41,009 nucleotides of DNA from an uncultured Fibrobacter sp. Its GTDB lineage: Bacteria; Fibrobacterota; Fibrobacteria; Fibrobacterales; Fibrobacteraceae. Position 1 is the stretch's first letter, and each line of letters starts with the position of its first letter. The stretch is from positions 1-41,009 of the forward strand of contig CAMKLO010000029.1 of assembly GCA_946413655.1 (NCBI GenBank), read 5' to 3'. A program made the position numbers and the translations under genes. Below, piece after piece: positions 32,436-40,914 of the stretch. The notes below the pieces were generated by a model that saw nothing but the letters and a program-made list of their open reading frames with translations, did not search any database and had not been told where the DNA came from.

Positions 32436-33461
32436 ATGGAAAATCTTGGTCGTGGCGAACGCATGGTTCGAATTTTTGTTTACCTGATGGCGCACTATAA
32501 CAATCGTTATAGCGTTGCAGACATCATGCGGCACTTGGATATTCCCGAAGGCGAATTGCGGAGCGTGCAGCGCGATATGCAGGCGTTGATAAACATTGAA
32601 GGTGGATATATCCAACGCAGTACAGAGAACGGCAAGACTTATTATTGGATGGCACTGGACCGAGCAAGTAAACTTGTGTTTCCGGATTTCGGCGACATGG
32701 TTTTGCATTTCGTCTTTTTGCAACGCATCGCGAACTTGTATCCGGCAACATCGAGCCTTATCGAAGACCTCACCAAAAGAATCACGCAGGACTTGCCCGC
32801 AAAGCAACAGGACGCATTGAAGTGCTACTCGAAGGAACTGAACGGGCGCATTCTCTTTATGGGGACTCCTCCCGGTTACGACGAGAACGTGGGCAAGAAT
32901 TTACCGATTATTCTAAACGCCATCCGCAAAAAGCAAAAGATAAAAGTAGTTTATACGGACAACTGGGGGAATCGTACCGACAAGCCACGCATTCCGCTAA
33001 TGGTCGCGATAAGCCAAGGCGATATTTACATCGGTTGCGTTTCGCAGCACCACCCCGACAAAACTTATGCGCTAAAATTGCAACGCATCGAATCGGTGAA
33101 ATTGCTGAAGGAAACTTTTGAAGAAAATCCGAAAGTGGTCGAATCGTTGCGCAAGCGAATCCGTTCGGGCTCACTGCTTTTGGGTGAGCAGAATCCGCAA
33201 GAAGAAAGGGTTGTCATTTATTTCCCGAAGTATGCCAAGAATTTTTTGAAGGAGCGCCCGTACCATCGCAGCATGAAGATGGAAGATGCGCCTGGCGACG
33301 AGATTCGCGTGACGATGAAGGTTGAAGTGAACGATTTACTCAAGCAATGGGTGATGTATTACGGGAATATTGCGACGGTCGAACAGCCGAAAAAGCTGAA
33401 GCAAATGGTACTAGAAACAGCAAAGGCGCTCGTACAAAAGTACGAGCCGCCCACCATGTAA
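32436..33461 (+). CDS. WYL-domain transcriptional regulator
   Basis: A 341-residue DNA-binding regulator. N-terminal winged helix (residues about 10-60: RYSVADIMRHLDIPEGELRSVQRDMQALI, typical of the DeoR/YafY type), a linker, then a WYL domain (about 165-230: KQKIKVVYTDNWGN....IPLMVAISQGDIYIGCV, with IYI in place of WYL) and a C-terminal WCX-like extension with VTMKVEVNDLLKQWVMYYG. Relatives such as BrxR and CapW repress defence operons and sense nucleic acid ligands. GAGG precedes the ATG. It is transcribed from the plus side of dyad (e), so it probably regulates itself and, by inference, all genes with this dyad. It ends before the convergent glnN gene. Confidence 0.87.
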   Translation: MENLGRGERMVRIFVYLMAHYNNRYSVADIMRHLDIPEGELRSVQRDMQALINIEGGYIQRSTENGKTYYWMALDRASKLVFPDFGDMVLHFVFLQRIANLYPATSSLIEDLTKRITQDLPAKQQDALKCYSKELNGRILFMGTPPGYDENVGKNLPIILNAIRKKQKIKVVYTDNWGNRTDKPRIPLMVAISQGDIYIGCVSQHHPDKTYALKLQRIESVKLLKETFEENPKVVESLRKRIRSGSLLLGEQNPQEERVVIYFPKYAKNFLKERPYHRSMKMEDAPGDEIRVTMKVEVNDLLKQWVMYYGNIATVEQPKKLKQMVLETAKALVQKYEPPTM

Positions 33462-33478
33462 ACACGATTAGAACTGTA

Positions 33479-33511
33479 TGGATCCCCTCCGCTTCGCTTC
33501 GAGGATGACAG
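33479..33511 (+). repeat. CTGGATCC-type hairpin repeat
   Basis: TGGATCCCCTCCGCTTCG, CTTCGAGGATGACAG. Related copies at 2114, 35700 and 37190. Confidence 0.55.
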
Positions 33512-33544
33512 TTTCCATGAAGCAATAATGAGAAAAACTTTTCA

Positions 33545-35662
33545 CTAGTAAATGAAAAGCATCTCACGATACTTCGGCAGAGGCCAGAGTTCGTCGGGGA
33601 CGATTTTTTCGAGGCCGTCAACTTCCTTGCGGAGGGCAGCAATCGCATCGACGATACCTTCGTGGAGGCCGTTCAGCGACTTTTCCATCACGTCAATCGC
33701 GGCGATCAATCGGGTCATGCCGTCGCCAATGCTCTTGGCGTAACCATCAAGCCCCGGGAAGCCTTGGTTCAGCGCCATTTCGTTTGTCTTGAGCGCCTTG
33801 GAATACGCTTCGACAACACTCGGCAAAATGATGTTCTTTGCCATGTCGCGAGCGACTTCACCTTCGATGTGAATGCGCTTGTGGAAATCTTCGCTGTTCA
33901 CTTCGTAGCGCGAAACCATTTCGGCACGGTTCATCACACCATACTTTTCGAAGAGCGCGATGTTTTCTTCTTTTGTCAGTGCCTTAAGCGCTTCCATTGA
34001 CGTGCGGATGTTCGGGAGGCCGCGTTTTTCAGCCTCCTTCACCCAGTCTTCGGTATAGCCGTTTCCATTGTAAAGGATGCGCTTGTGTTCCTTCACAATC
34101 TTTTGCAGAATCTTCTGCAGACCCGTATGGAAGTTCTTGTCGTCCAGTTTTTCGAGTTGTTCGGCAATCATGTCAAACGCTTCGGCAACAATCGTATTCA
34201 GAACAACGTTTGGTTCAGAGCAGCTTTGGCTGGAGCCCGGTGCACGGAATTCAAACTTGTTTCCGGTAAACGCAAACGGCGAAGTTCTATTGCGGTCAGT
34301 CGCGTCTCGCGGAAGCGGCGGCAGCATATCGGAACCAAGCTTCATGGCGCCCGCTTGTTTGCTGGATCTCGGCACGCCTTGTTCGAGCTGTTCAATCACG
34401 TCGGTGAGCTGGTCGCCGAGGTAAATGGAGATGATGGCCGGAGGAGCTTCGTGAGCGCCAAGTCGGTGATCGTTACCGGCACCTGCGCATGTCATGCGGA
34501 GCAAATCAGCATGCGTATCGACGGCATACATGATGGCGCAAATGGCGGTGAGGAACACGGCGTTTTGATGCGGATCCTTCCCAGGATTGAGCAAATTGCC
34601 CTTGCCGTAAGAAATGCTCCAGTTGTTGTGCTTGCCGGAACCGTTCACACCAGCAAAAGGCTTTTCGTGCAACAGGCAAACGAGACCGTAGCGGTCGGCG
34701 ACATTCCTGAGCGTTTCCATCACGAGCATGTTGTGGTCGCATGCGAGGTTCACTTCTTCAAAGAGCGGAGCGAGTTCGAACTGAGCCGGAGCCACTTCGT
34801 TGTGGCGTGTCTTTGCCGGGATGCCAAGCTTCCACAGTTCCTTTTCCACATCGTTCATAAAGTTCAAGATGCGGCTCGGGATGCTGCCAAAGTAATGGTC
34901 ATTCATTTGTTGGTGCTTTGCAGGCGTTGCACCGAAAATCGTGCGGCCGGATTGATACAAGTCCGGACGTTGCAGATAAAATCTTTTATCAATGAGGAAA
35001 TATTCCTGTTCGGCGCCAAGCGTGACCGTCGTCTTCTTCGGGCCAGCCTTGAAGCAGGTCATGAGGCGGCGAGTCGACTTGGAAAGCGCTTGCAAGCTGC
35101 GAAGGAGCGGAGTCTTCTTGTCGAGAGCTTCGCCAGTGTAGCTACAAAAAGCGGTCGGAATGCAAAGCGTGGCACCGTTGCCGTGGCGCTTGATAAACGC
35201 AGGCGACGTCGGGTCCCAAGCGGTATAGCCACGAGCTTCAAACGTAGAACGAAGTCCGCCACTCGGGAAACTGGAGGCGTCCGGTTCACCGACAATCAAA
35301 TTCTTACCGCTCAAAATCATAATCGCCTTGCAACCGGACGGTTCAAGGAAACTATCATGCTTTTCGGCAGTCGAGCCGGTCAAAGGCTGAAACCAATGCG
35401 TAAAGTGCGTTGCGCCGCGATCCATCGCCCAACGTTTCATGGCGTGAGCGACATCGCCTGCAATGCTCGGGTCAAGCGCGATGCCTTCGTCAATCGTCGC
35501 GAGAAGCTTCTCGCAAATGTCTTTCGGAAGGTAGGTGCGCATGGCATCGGCGTTGAAAACATCTTCACCATAGAAATCAACGTTCACGGGGGCGGCAGGC
35601 ATGGAACCGCCCACAGGGGAAGTTGCGATATCGTAGATGGCCTTATTACGACTATTATTCAT
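33545..35662 (-). CDS. glnN: Glutamine synthetase type III
   Basis: Makes glutamine from glutamate, ammonia and ATP in the cytoplasm. The 705 residues match the large GSIII class (~700-730), not the ~450-470-residue GSI. Seen: FYGEDVFNADAMRTYLPKD at the N-terminus, GATHFTHWFQPLTG, FLEPSGCKAIM, LGAEQEYFLID (metal-binding Glu), EVAPAQFELAP, HEKPFAGVNGSGKHNNWS (ATP/glutamate site), and NRTSPFAFTGNKFEFRAPGSSQS. It is divergent from a sigma-54 activator gene, a common pairing for nitrogen control. The ribosome binding site is weak. A large hairpin repeat lies between the promoter region and the start. Confidence 0.96.
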   Translation of the reverse strand: MNNSRNKAIYDIATSPVGGSMPAAPVNVDFYGEDVFNADAMRTYLPKDICEKLLATIDEGIALDPSIAGDVAHAMKRWAMDRGATHFTHWFQPLTGSTAEKHDSFLEPSGCKAIMILSGKNLIVGEPDASSFPSGGLRSTFEARGYTAWDPTSPAFIKRHGNGATLCIPTAFCSYTGEALDKKTPLLRSLQALSKSTRRLMTCFKAGPKKTTVTLGAEQEYFLIDKRFYLQRPDLYQSGRTIFGATPAKHQQMNDHYFGSIPSRILNFMNDVEKELWKLGIPAKTRHNEVAPAQFELAPLFEEVNLACDHNMLVMETLRNVADRYGLVCLLHEKPFAGVNGSGKHNNWSISYGKGNLLNPGKDPHQNAVFLTAICAIMYAVDTHADLLRMTCAGAGNDHRLGAHEAPPAIISIYLGDQLTDVIEQLEQGVPRSSKQAGAMKLGSDMLPPLPRDATDRNRTSPFAFTGNKFEFRAPGSSQSCSEPNVVLNTIVAEAFDMIAEQLEKLDDKNFHTGLQKILQKIVKEHKRILYNGNGYTEDWVKEAEKRGLPNIRTSMEALKALTKEENIALFEKYGVMNRAEMVSRYEVNSEDFHKRIHIEGEVARDMAKNIILPSVVEAYSKALKTNEMALNQGFPGLDGYAKSIGDGMTRLIAAIDVMEKSLNGLHEGIVDAIAALRKEVDGLEKIVPDELWPLPKYREMLFIY

Positions 35663-35699
35663 TTTTTACCAGTCTTTTTTAAAAGTTATTACTCACACG

Positions 35700-35772
35700 T
35701 CATGCTGAGTGAAACGAAGCATCCAGTGCTGTTCTACAATTTTCTGGATCCTTCACTTCGTTCAGGATGACG
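35700..35772. repeat. 73-bp inverted repeat of CTGGATCC type
   Basis: Left arm CATGCTGAGTGAAACGAAGC.ATCCAG, right arm CTGGATCCTTCACTTCGTTC.AGGATGACG, 17-bp spacer. The arms differ at matched positions yet stay paired. Lies in the glnN upstream region. Confidence 0.6.
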
Positions 35773-35873
35773 GCAAACGGCTTTATTACCGACCTTTTGT
35801 TTAGTTGCGACAAAATTAGCAACGAAAATTGAGCTTTGCACTGTACAAAATCACCTATTTTCGCCCATTTTCA

Positions 35874-35916
35874 TTACATTTTTGTAAAAAAACTTCATTT
35901 TATTACATTTTTGTAA
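35874..35916. promoter_or_regulatory. Twin TTACA-N4-TGTAA operators between glnN and the sigma-54 activator gene
   Basis: TTACATTTTTGTAA occurs identically at 35874-35887 and 35903-35916, 29 bp apart. The second overlaps a possible -35 (TTGTAA, 35911-35916) with TACTAT (35935-35940) 18 bp later, facing the activator gene. The factor is unknown; no TGGCAC-N5-TTGC sigma-54 site was seen in this spacer. Confidence 0.55.
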
Positions 35917-35965
35917 AACAAAACAGAAATTATTTACTATATTAAAGTCGTTCATCTCTCCTAGA

Positions 35966-36001
35966 GCTGCGTCGGGTCGCCTAAAAACGGCTCGACGCAG
36001 C
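35966..36001 (+). promoter_or_regulatory. Strong hairpin in the leader of the sigma-54 activator gene
   Basis: GCTGCGTCG (35966-35974) pairs with CGACGCAGC (35993-36001), with an inner GCC/GGC. No T-run follows. Possible attenuator or mRNA-stabilising structure. Confidence 0.45.
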
Positions 36002-36022
36002 AACAGAGCGTATCAAATCAAA

Positions 36023-37162
36023 ATGGATATAGAAGCCCTTGAAAATACGACTTTCACGGCCATCGTCGAGAAAATCCAAAAGGTTCGCAAACGCAGCGAG
36101 CTTCTAGAGAGCATTCACGGCATTCTGCAAAAGAACTTCGAATCCGTAGAGGCGCTCCATCAAGAGGAATGCCAAAAAATCCGCAACGTCATTGAAGGGA
36201 TTCCAGGCGAACTCATCGGCAACACGAGCGAAATGCGCGAAGTGAGCAAGCTCGTGCGCCAAATCGCCCCCACGAACGCCACCGTCCTCATCAGGGGCAA
36301 GGCCGGCACCGGCAAGGAATACGTTGCGCGGAGCATCCATGAACTTTCGGAACGCAAAGGCGGCCCGTTTATCGCATTGAACTGCGACGCCCTCACCGAA
36401 GGAGCGAATTCATTCGAAAGCGAACTTTTCGGCTTTGAGCGCGGGGCGTTCACGGGAGCCACCAACAGGCACATCGGCAAGGCGGAACAAGCCAACGGCG
36501 GGACTCTTTTCTTGGATGAAATCGCAGACTTGCCTCTCCCGGCGCAAATCAAACTTTTGCAGTTCATTCAAGAACAAAGTTTCAAGCGCCTCGGCAGCAA
36601 CATCGTCCAGCGCAGTAACGTGCGGCTCATCGCCAGCACCGGCAAAAACATCGAAGCCATGATGCAGAACGGAAAATTCCGCGAAGACCTTTATTACCGC
36701 TTGAACATTTTCCAAATTTCGCTTCCGGAACTGACGCAACGCAAGACGGACATTTTGCTTTTGGCAGACCATTTCATCGAAAAGATGAACTTCAAGTACG
36801 GCAAAAAAATTTTGCGGTTAAGCTCCCCCGCTATCGACATGCTGATGAGCTACCATTGGCCAGGCAACGTGCGAGAACTTGAAAACTGCATAGAACACGC
36901 TTGCCTCGCGACGACGGACGTCTGCATAAACGCTTACGACTTGCCGCCAACGCTGCAAACCGATGTCACGTCGGGCACTTCCGTACTCCCCGAAAACAAC
37001 AGCCCGCTCGCGACACTGATGGATAGTTACGAACGTGAAATCCTAAGCGAAGCGCTCCGCCGCCATGACGGCAACATGAGCGCCGCAGGCCGCGACCTCT
37101 CCGTGAGTCCGCGCATGATGCTGTACAAAATAAGGCGGCTAGGAATAGCCGCCTCGAACTAG
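36023..37162 (+). CDS. Sigma-54-dependent transcription activator (NtrC/NifA class)
   Basis: A 379-residue bacterial enhancer-binding protein. The AAA+ core has Walker A GKAGTGKE (92-99), the sigma-54 contact loop GAFTGA (141-146), Walker B GGTLFLDEI (159-167) and HWPGNVRELEN. A Fis-type helix-turn-helix ends the protein (EALRRHDGNMSAAGRDLSVSPRMMLYKIRRLGI). The N-terminal part is only about 65 residues, too short for a receiver or a full GAF domain, so sensing must work through a truncated domain, a partner protein, or nucleotide/oligomer state alone. Divergent from glnN, suggesting nitrogen control. Confidence 0.9.
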   Translation: MDIEALENTTFTAIVEKIQKVRKRSELLESIHGILQKNFESVEALHQEECQKIRNVIEGIPGELIGNTSEMREVSKLVRQIAPTNATVLIRGKAGTGKEYVARSIHELSERKGGPFIALNCDALTEGANSFESELFGFERGAFTGATNRHIGKAEQANGGTLFLDEIADLPLPAQIKLLQFIQEQSFKRLGSNIVQRSNVRLIASTGKNIEAMMQNGKFREDLYYRLNIFQISLPELTQRKTDILLLADHFIEKMNFKYGKKILRLSSPAIDMLMSYHWPGNVRELENCIEHACLATTDVCINAYDLPPTLQTDVTSGTSVLPENNSPLATLMDSYEREILSEALRRHDGNMSAAGRDLSVSPRMMLYKIRRLGIAASN

Positions 37163-37189
37163 AAATTCACCCCCACCATTCTCGACATA

Positions 37190-37219
37190 GTCATCCTCGA
37201 ACGGAGTGAGGGGATCCAG
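37190..37219 (-). repeat. CTGGATCC-type hairpin repeat
   Basis: On the minus strand CTGGATCCCCTCACTCCG, TTCGAGGATGAC. Same family as 33479 in reverse orientation. Confidence 0.55.
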
Positions 37220-37230
37220 TAATATTACAA

Positions 37231-38718
37231 CTACTTTAAAATAGTAATGCTGTACGGTGGGAGGACACCATCAGCAGCTTCAAGCTTGCTCACCTTACCA
37301 GCCTTATATACATAAACCGCTTCGCTACTATAGGTACGGTCACCAATGTAAAGAGAGCTAGTTGCGGCATCAAAGGCAAGGCTACCTTCAACATCGCTCA
37401 CGCCAGAAATGGACTTCACCGTCTTCGCAGAAAGATCCACTTGAACGAGCGGCACATCGCCATAGTTCTTGTAAATAGCGGCATAAGCAATGCCGTTCTT
37501 GGCATCAACAGCAAACGAGGAGATTCCGCCACCGAGTTTCGTGCCATCTACAACCGTCGTAGAAGATTTTTTGGCAAAATCGACAACTTCGATACCGCGA
37601 GTATCATCAGCAAGTGTCGCTCCCGATGCATCGTACTGGCCAGCGGAGGCCACATAGAGTTTACCTTTAACAAAAGCCATTGCCGACGGGTCCTCCTTTG
37701 CAAGCCTAATCGTATCGAGCAAAGTACCGTCATTGAGTTTGTACATAGCGAGGAGACCCGGATCCGGATAACCGGCCGGCCAGCCAGCCACAGCACGGCG
37801 GAACAGAGCAAACAACGTATCGCCGCTCACTTCAAGATCAACAACGTTCGCAAATTGTCCTTCTGCCTTTGCGAAGTCATCCGTCTTAATGGTCTTGGTC
37901 ACCTTGCCATCCGCAACAGCAACCTTCACAATCTTGTTCGGGCCTTCCAAGCCAACCCAAACTTCGGTATTACTCGCCTTCACGACATCGCTCGGGTTGT
38001 CGTTCGTTTCAAAAGACTTCTGCCATTTAATCTTTTGATTCTTTTGGTCAATCAGCACGATGTTGTCTGCACCATATCTTTCAAGAACAAAAAGATTTTC
38101 ACCGGCACTAATGACCTTGGAATCCTGATTCAACTGTATCGATTTCGCAGAAATCTTGCCATCTACAACCCAGCGGAGTTCGCCTGTTGCATAATCGGAG
38201 CCGAAGACATACGTTGTCACCATTTCTTCGCTAGAAGATGACTTCACGACGCTAGAAGAGGATTTAGCGACGCTGGAAGAAGACTTAGCAACGCTAGAAG
38301 AGGATTTTGCGACACTAGAAGAAGACTTCGCCACGCTGGAGGAAGATTTAGCCTTGCTAGAAGAAGACTTTGCTACGCTGGAAGAGGATTTAGCCTTGAC
38401 GGAAGAGGAACTCACCTTCTTGCTGGAGGAGGACTTTGCCTTAACGGAAGAAGAGCTCACCTTCTTGCTGGAGGAGGACTTCGCCTTGACGGAAGAAGAG
38501 CTCACCTTCTTGCTGGAGGAGGACTTCGCCTTGACGGAAGAAGAGCTCACCTTCTTGCTAGAAGAAGATTTTGTCTTATTCGAGGAGCCTGCATCGTCAT
38601 CGCTTGACGAGCTGACGAGATCAATTTCGTCGTCATCGGCGGATGTGGCGCTATCCGAGCACGCTTGCATATAAAATGCAAAGGACGATGCCACAAGAAG
38701 AGAGAGAAGTTTTTTCAT
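37231..38718 (-). CDS. Poly-Ser-linked beta-propeller lipoprotein, BtuG-like candidate
   Basis: A 495-residue surface lipoprotein. Lipobox FYMQAC (Cys20). Residues 35-163 are a Ser/Lys linker of four 15-residue units (SSSSKKVSSSSVKAK) and about seven 7-residue units (SSSSVAK). Residues about 168-495 are repeated blades, for example GENLFVLERYGADNIVLID, NTEVWVGLEGPNKIVKV, GKLYVASAGQYD and SSLYIGDRTYSSEAVYVYK, a YncE/BtuG-like propeller. It follows the TonB-dependent receptor by 71 bp on the same strand and so lies behind the riboswitch. In Bacteroides, BtuG is a propeller lipoprotein that captures vitamin B12 for BtuB; the same role is inferred here from position and fold, not from residue matches. 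Confidence 0.75.
   Translation of the reverse strand: MKKLLSLLVASSFAFYMQACSDSATSADDDEIDLVSSSSDDDAGSSNKTKSSSSKKVSSSSVKAKSSSSKKVSSSSVKAKSSSSKKVSSSSVKAKSSSSKKVSSSSVKAKSSSSVAKSSSSKAKSSSSVAKSSSSVAKSSSSVAKSSSSVAKSSSSVVKSSSSEEMVTTYVFGSDYATGELRWVVDGKISAKSIQLNQDSKVISAGENLFVLERYGADNIVLIDQKNQKIKWQKSFETNDNPSDVVKASNTEVWVGLEGPNKIVKVAVADGKVTKTIKTDDFAKAEGQFANVVDLEVSGDTLFALFRRAVAGWPAGYPDPGLLAMYKLNDGTLLDTIRLAKEDPSAMAFVKGKLYVASAGQYDASGATLADDTRGIEVVDFAKKSSTTVVDGTKLGGGISSFAVDAKNGIAYAAIYKNYGDVPLVQVDLSAKTVKSISGVSDVEGSLAFDAATSSLYIGDRTYSSEAVYVYKAGKVSKLEAADGVLPPYSITILK
38230..38568 (-). repeat. Tandem DNA repeats coding the Ser/Lys linker
   Basis: Four 45-bp units (38389-38568) and about seven 21-bp units (38230-38388). 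The near-identical copies make length change by recombination likely. Confidence 0.8.
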
Positions 38719-38789
38719 AGTGGTTCCTTTTTATGTTTTTCGCAGACGATGTGAATTACAAGTTTTGCAAGTCCCATTCTGCGCGGGGT

Positions 38790-40883
38790 TTAAAACCCCT
38801 GTGTTAATGTTAATTTGTATTCTCGACCCGGAGTTGGGAATGGAATATATGGATTTCTATAAGTTTCATCCGTCAAGTTCCGTAACGCAAAAACGAGTCG
38901 TGTTTTTTCAAAGGGGGCATAACCGAGCGAAAAATGGTGCAAATCTACAGCAGGCTGCTTGATGCGATTCGCCCGGTCATCATAAATATCGGTACGGTAT
39001 TCCGAAGTCCACGTAAAATCAAAATGGTACGGCAGATCAAAACGGGCTTCGGCGTAATACGAACGTGTAGGTTCATTCGGAAGTTGCTTGCCGTTATAAT
39101 GCTTTTCTTTGCTACGGTCTTCGGCATCTTGGAATGTTGCTCGCAAAATCACGGAGAACCAATTTACGGGTTTGCTTTCTAGTTCTGCTTCGAGTCCGCG
39201 TACATGCGATTCTCCGACATTCAGCGGTTTCACAAAGCCTCCGCTAATCATCCAATAAATGCCATTATCCAAAAATGTCTCAAAATATGTTGCACGAATT
39301 GCGGTACTGCTTTTTGGAATCATGTAGTAGCCGCCCACCTCAAGACGCAAAGCCGTTTCATCTTTCAAATCTGGATTCGAGAGCATTCCTGGATAAACGC
39401 CATAAAGTTCCATCAGTTGCGGGGCACGAACAAAACGTCCAAAGCTCAAATTTCCGCCATAGCGTGAATTCGGAGCATCATAACGCACAAATCCTCGTCC
39501 CGTCCATGAAAAATTGTTTGTTTCTTCCGTTTTCAAATCCAGCAACGAAGCCGGCTGCACAAACTTTCCACCATGAATATCGTCTATGGTAAAAGATGCC
39601 GACGATTCGCCGCCTACAGACAAGTTTTTATAGATTTCGTACGATACATCGCCAGAAACAGTTGTCGAATACCGGGTAAGATTCCATTTACCCGACGACG
39701 TACCCCGCTTTGAATAATAAGCCGCATCATACGACAAACGTACGTTCGCTTCAAGTTGGTCGCCCGAATAATTTGCAACAACTTCTGGCGCAATGCTGTA
39801 ACCCGCAGTGCCGTAAACTTGCATAGTCGAAGATGCATATCCAATATGGTCGAGCGGATAATATGAATGCGAAGTCGCTTTTTCAAACTTGCCCGTCAGC
39901 GAAAATTCCAACCAAAGCCAGCCTAGCAACTGCGGTAGTTCTGCACGATAAGTTGTCTGTACAAATTCGCCTTTGTAGCCAGCCACCTCCGTCTGAGCAT
40001 CATCGCGGCCTGGGTTTCCCCCTTCGGAACGACTAAAATTCATGTTCAACGTCGAGAACACGCCATTCGCATGCAGAACACGAGCTTTGGCAAGCCCGGA
40101 ATATTCCGTAAACTCTGCATTTTTACGTTTATCTGTAAAATCGTCATCGGGATTGTACGGCGTTCCGTTTTGACTGCTGAATTCATAATCGTTATCGCTA
40201 TGACGCGCAGACAAAGACGCATTTATCGAGACGCTGTCCGTTAAACGAGAAAGCATTTGCGTTGCAGCTTCCCACGTGTTGTGGCTACCATAACTTAAAA
40301 GGATGCGGCCAGATTTCTTTTCATCCGGCTTGAGCACAGCTTCGGCAGGCTTCGAACCTTTGGTGATAAAATTAATCGCACCGCCAATTCCGCGACCGCC
40401 AAATTTCGCAGGCACGCGGTCCTTGTAGACTTCTATCTTTTCAATCTGATTCAAGTCAATCGAACCGAAATCGACTGCACCGCCCGAGGCATCGTTCAAC
40501 GGGATTCCATCCATGCAAACAACAATGTTTTTTGCGGAGACTCCGCGAATGCTCACCGTCTGGAAACTCCCGACTCCGCCCTGGCGCGTGTACTGCACTC
40601 CCGGAAGCGATGCCAGAACCTCCGCCGCCGAAAGCGAACGGCCTTCCCATGCTTCGGGCAAAACTTCAGCATAGCTTGACGACGCCTGCAAAGGCTTTTC
40701 TACACTCGTAGTCTCGTAAACCGACGACTCGCCCAAATCCTGAATAAATTCTTCTGATAATGCAAATGCGTTCGCCAACAGCACGGTCGCGAAAGCACGA
40801 ACGTAATAACGACTGCAAGAACGAATGCATACAGTCAAACATCCACGCAAACGCGTGGCTATGCAAAGCGATGTCTTTCGCAC
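38790..40883 (-). CDS. TonB-dependent outer-membrane receptor, BtuB-like
   Basis: A 697-residue beta-barrel receptor. The plug domain has EVLASLPGVQYTRQGG, FQTVSIRGVSAKNIVVCMDG, NQIEKIEVYKDRVPAKFGGRGIGGAINFITKG. The barrel follows to the C-terminal FALRNLTDETYRNPY.PFPTPGREYKLTLTQGF, ending in Phe as outer-membrane proteins do. The start is uncertain: the frame begins at a GTG with no good ribosome binding site, the signal-peptide-like segment is YYVRAFATVLLANAFA (about 27-42), and no ATG is available in frame upstream of it. A CCACGC-gttt-GCGTGG hairpin lies in the first codons. Cobalamin as ligand is inferred from the riboswitch-like leader and the propeller lipoprotein gene that follows. 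Confidence 0.87.
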   Translation of the reverse strand: MRKTSLCIATRLRGCLTVCIRSCSRYYVRAFATVLLANAFALSEEFIQDLGESSVYETTSVEKPLQASSSYAEVLPEAWEGRSLSAAEVLASLPGVQYTRQGGVGSFQTVSIRGVSAKNIVVCMDGIPLNDASGGAVDFGSIDLNQIEKIEVYKDRVPAKFGGRGIGGAINFITKGSKPAEAVLKPDEKKSGRILLSYGSHNTWEAATQMLSRLTDSVSINASLSARHSDNDYEFSSQNGTPYNPDDDFTDKRKNAEFTEYSGLAKARVLHANGVFSTLNMNFSRSEGGNPGRDDAQTEVAGYKGEFVQTTYRAELPQLLGWLWLEFSLTGKFEKATSHSYYPLDHIGYASSTMQVYGTAGYSIAPEVVANYSGDQLEANVRLSYDAAYYSKRGTSSGKWNLTRYSTTVSGDVSYEIYKNLSVGGESSASFTIDDIHGGKFVQPASLLDLKTEETNNFSWTGRGFVRYDAPNSRYGGNLSFGRFVRAPQLMELYGVYPGMLSNPDLKDETALRLEVGGYYMIPKSSTAIRATYFETFLDNGIYWMISGGFVKPLNVGESHVRGLEAELESKPVNWFSVILRATFQDAEDRSKEKHYNGKQLPNEPTRSYYAEARFDLPYHFDFTWTSEYRTDIYDDRANRIKQPAVDLHHFSLGYAPFEKTRLVFALRNLTDETYRNPYIPFPTPGREYKLTLTQGF

Positions 40884-40914
40884 CGTTTAACAACCTATGA
40901 CGCAAAGCGTCTTT

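Noticed and set aside
34085..35770. 561-codon open frame on the plus strand
   Set aside because: Antisense to glnN; same reasoning.
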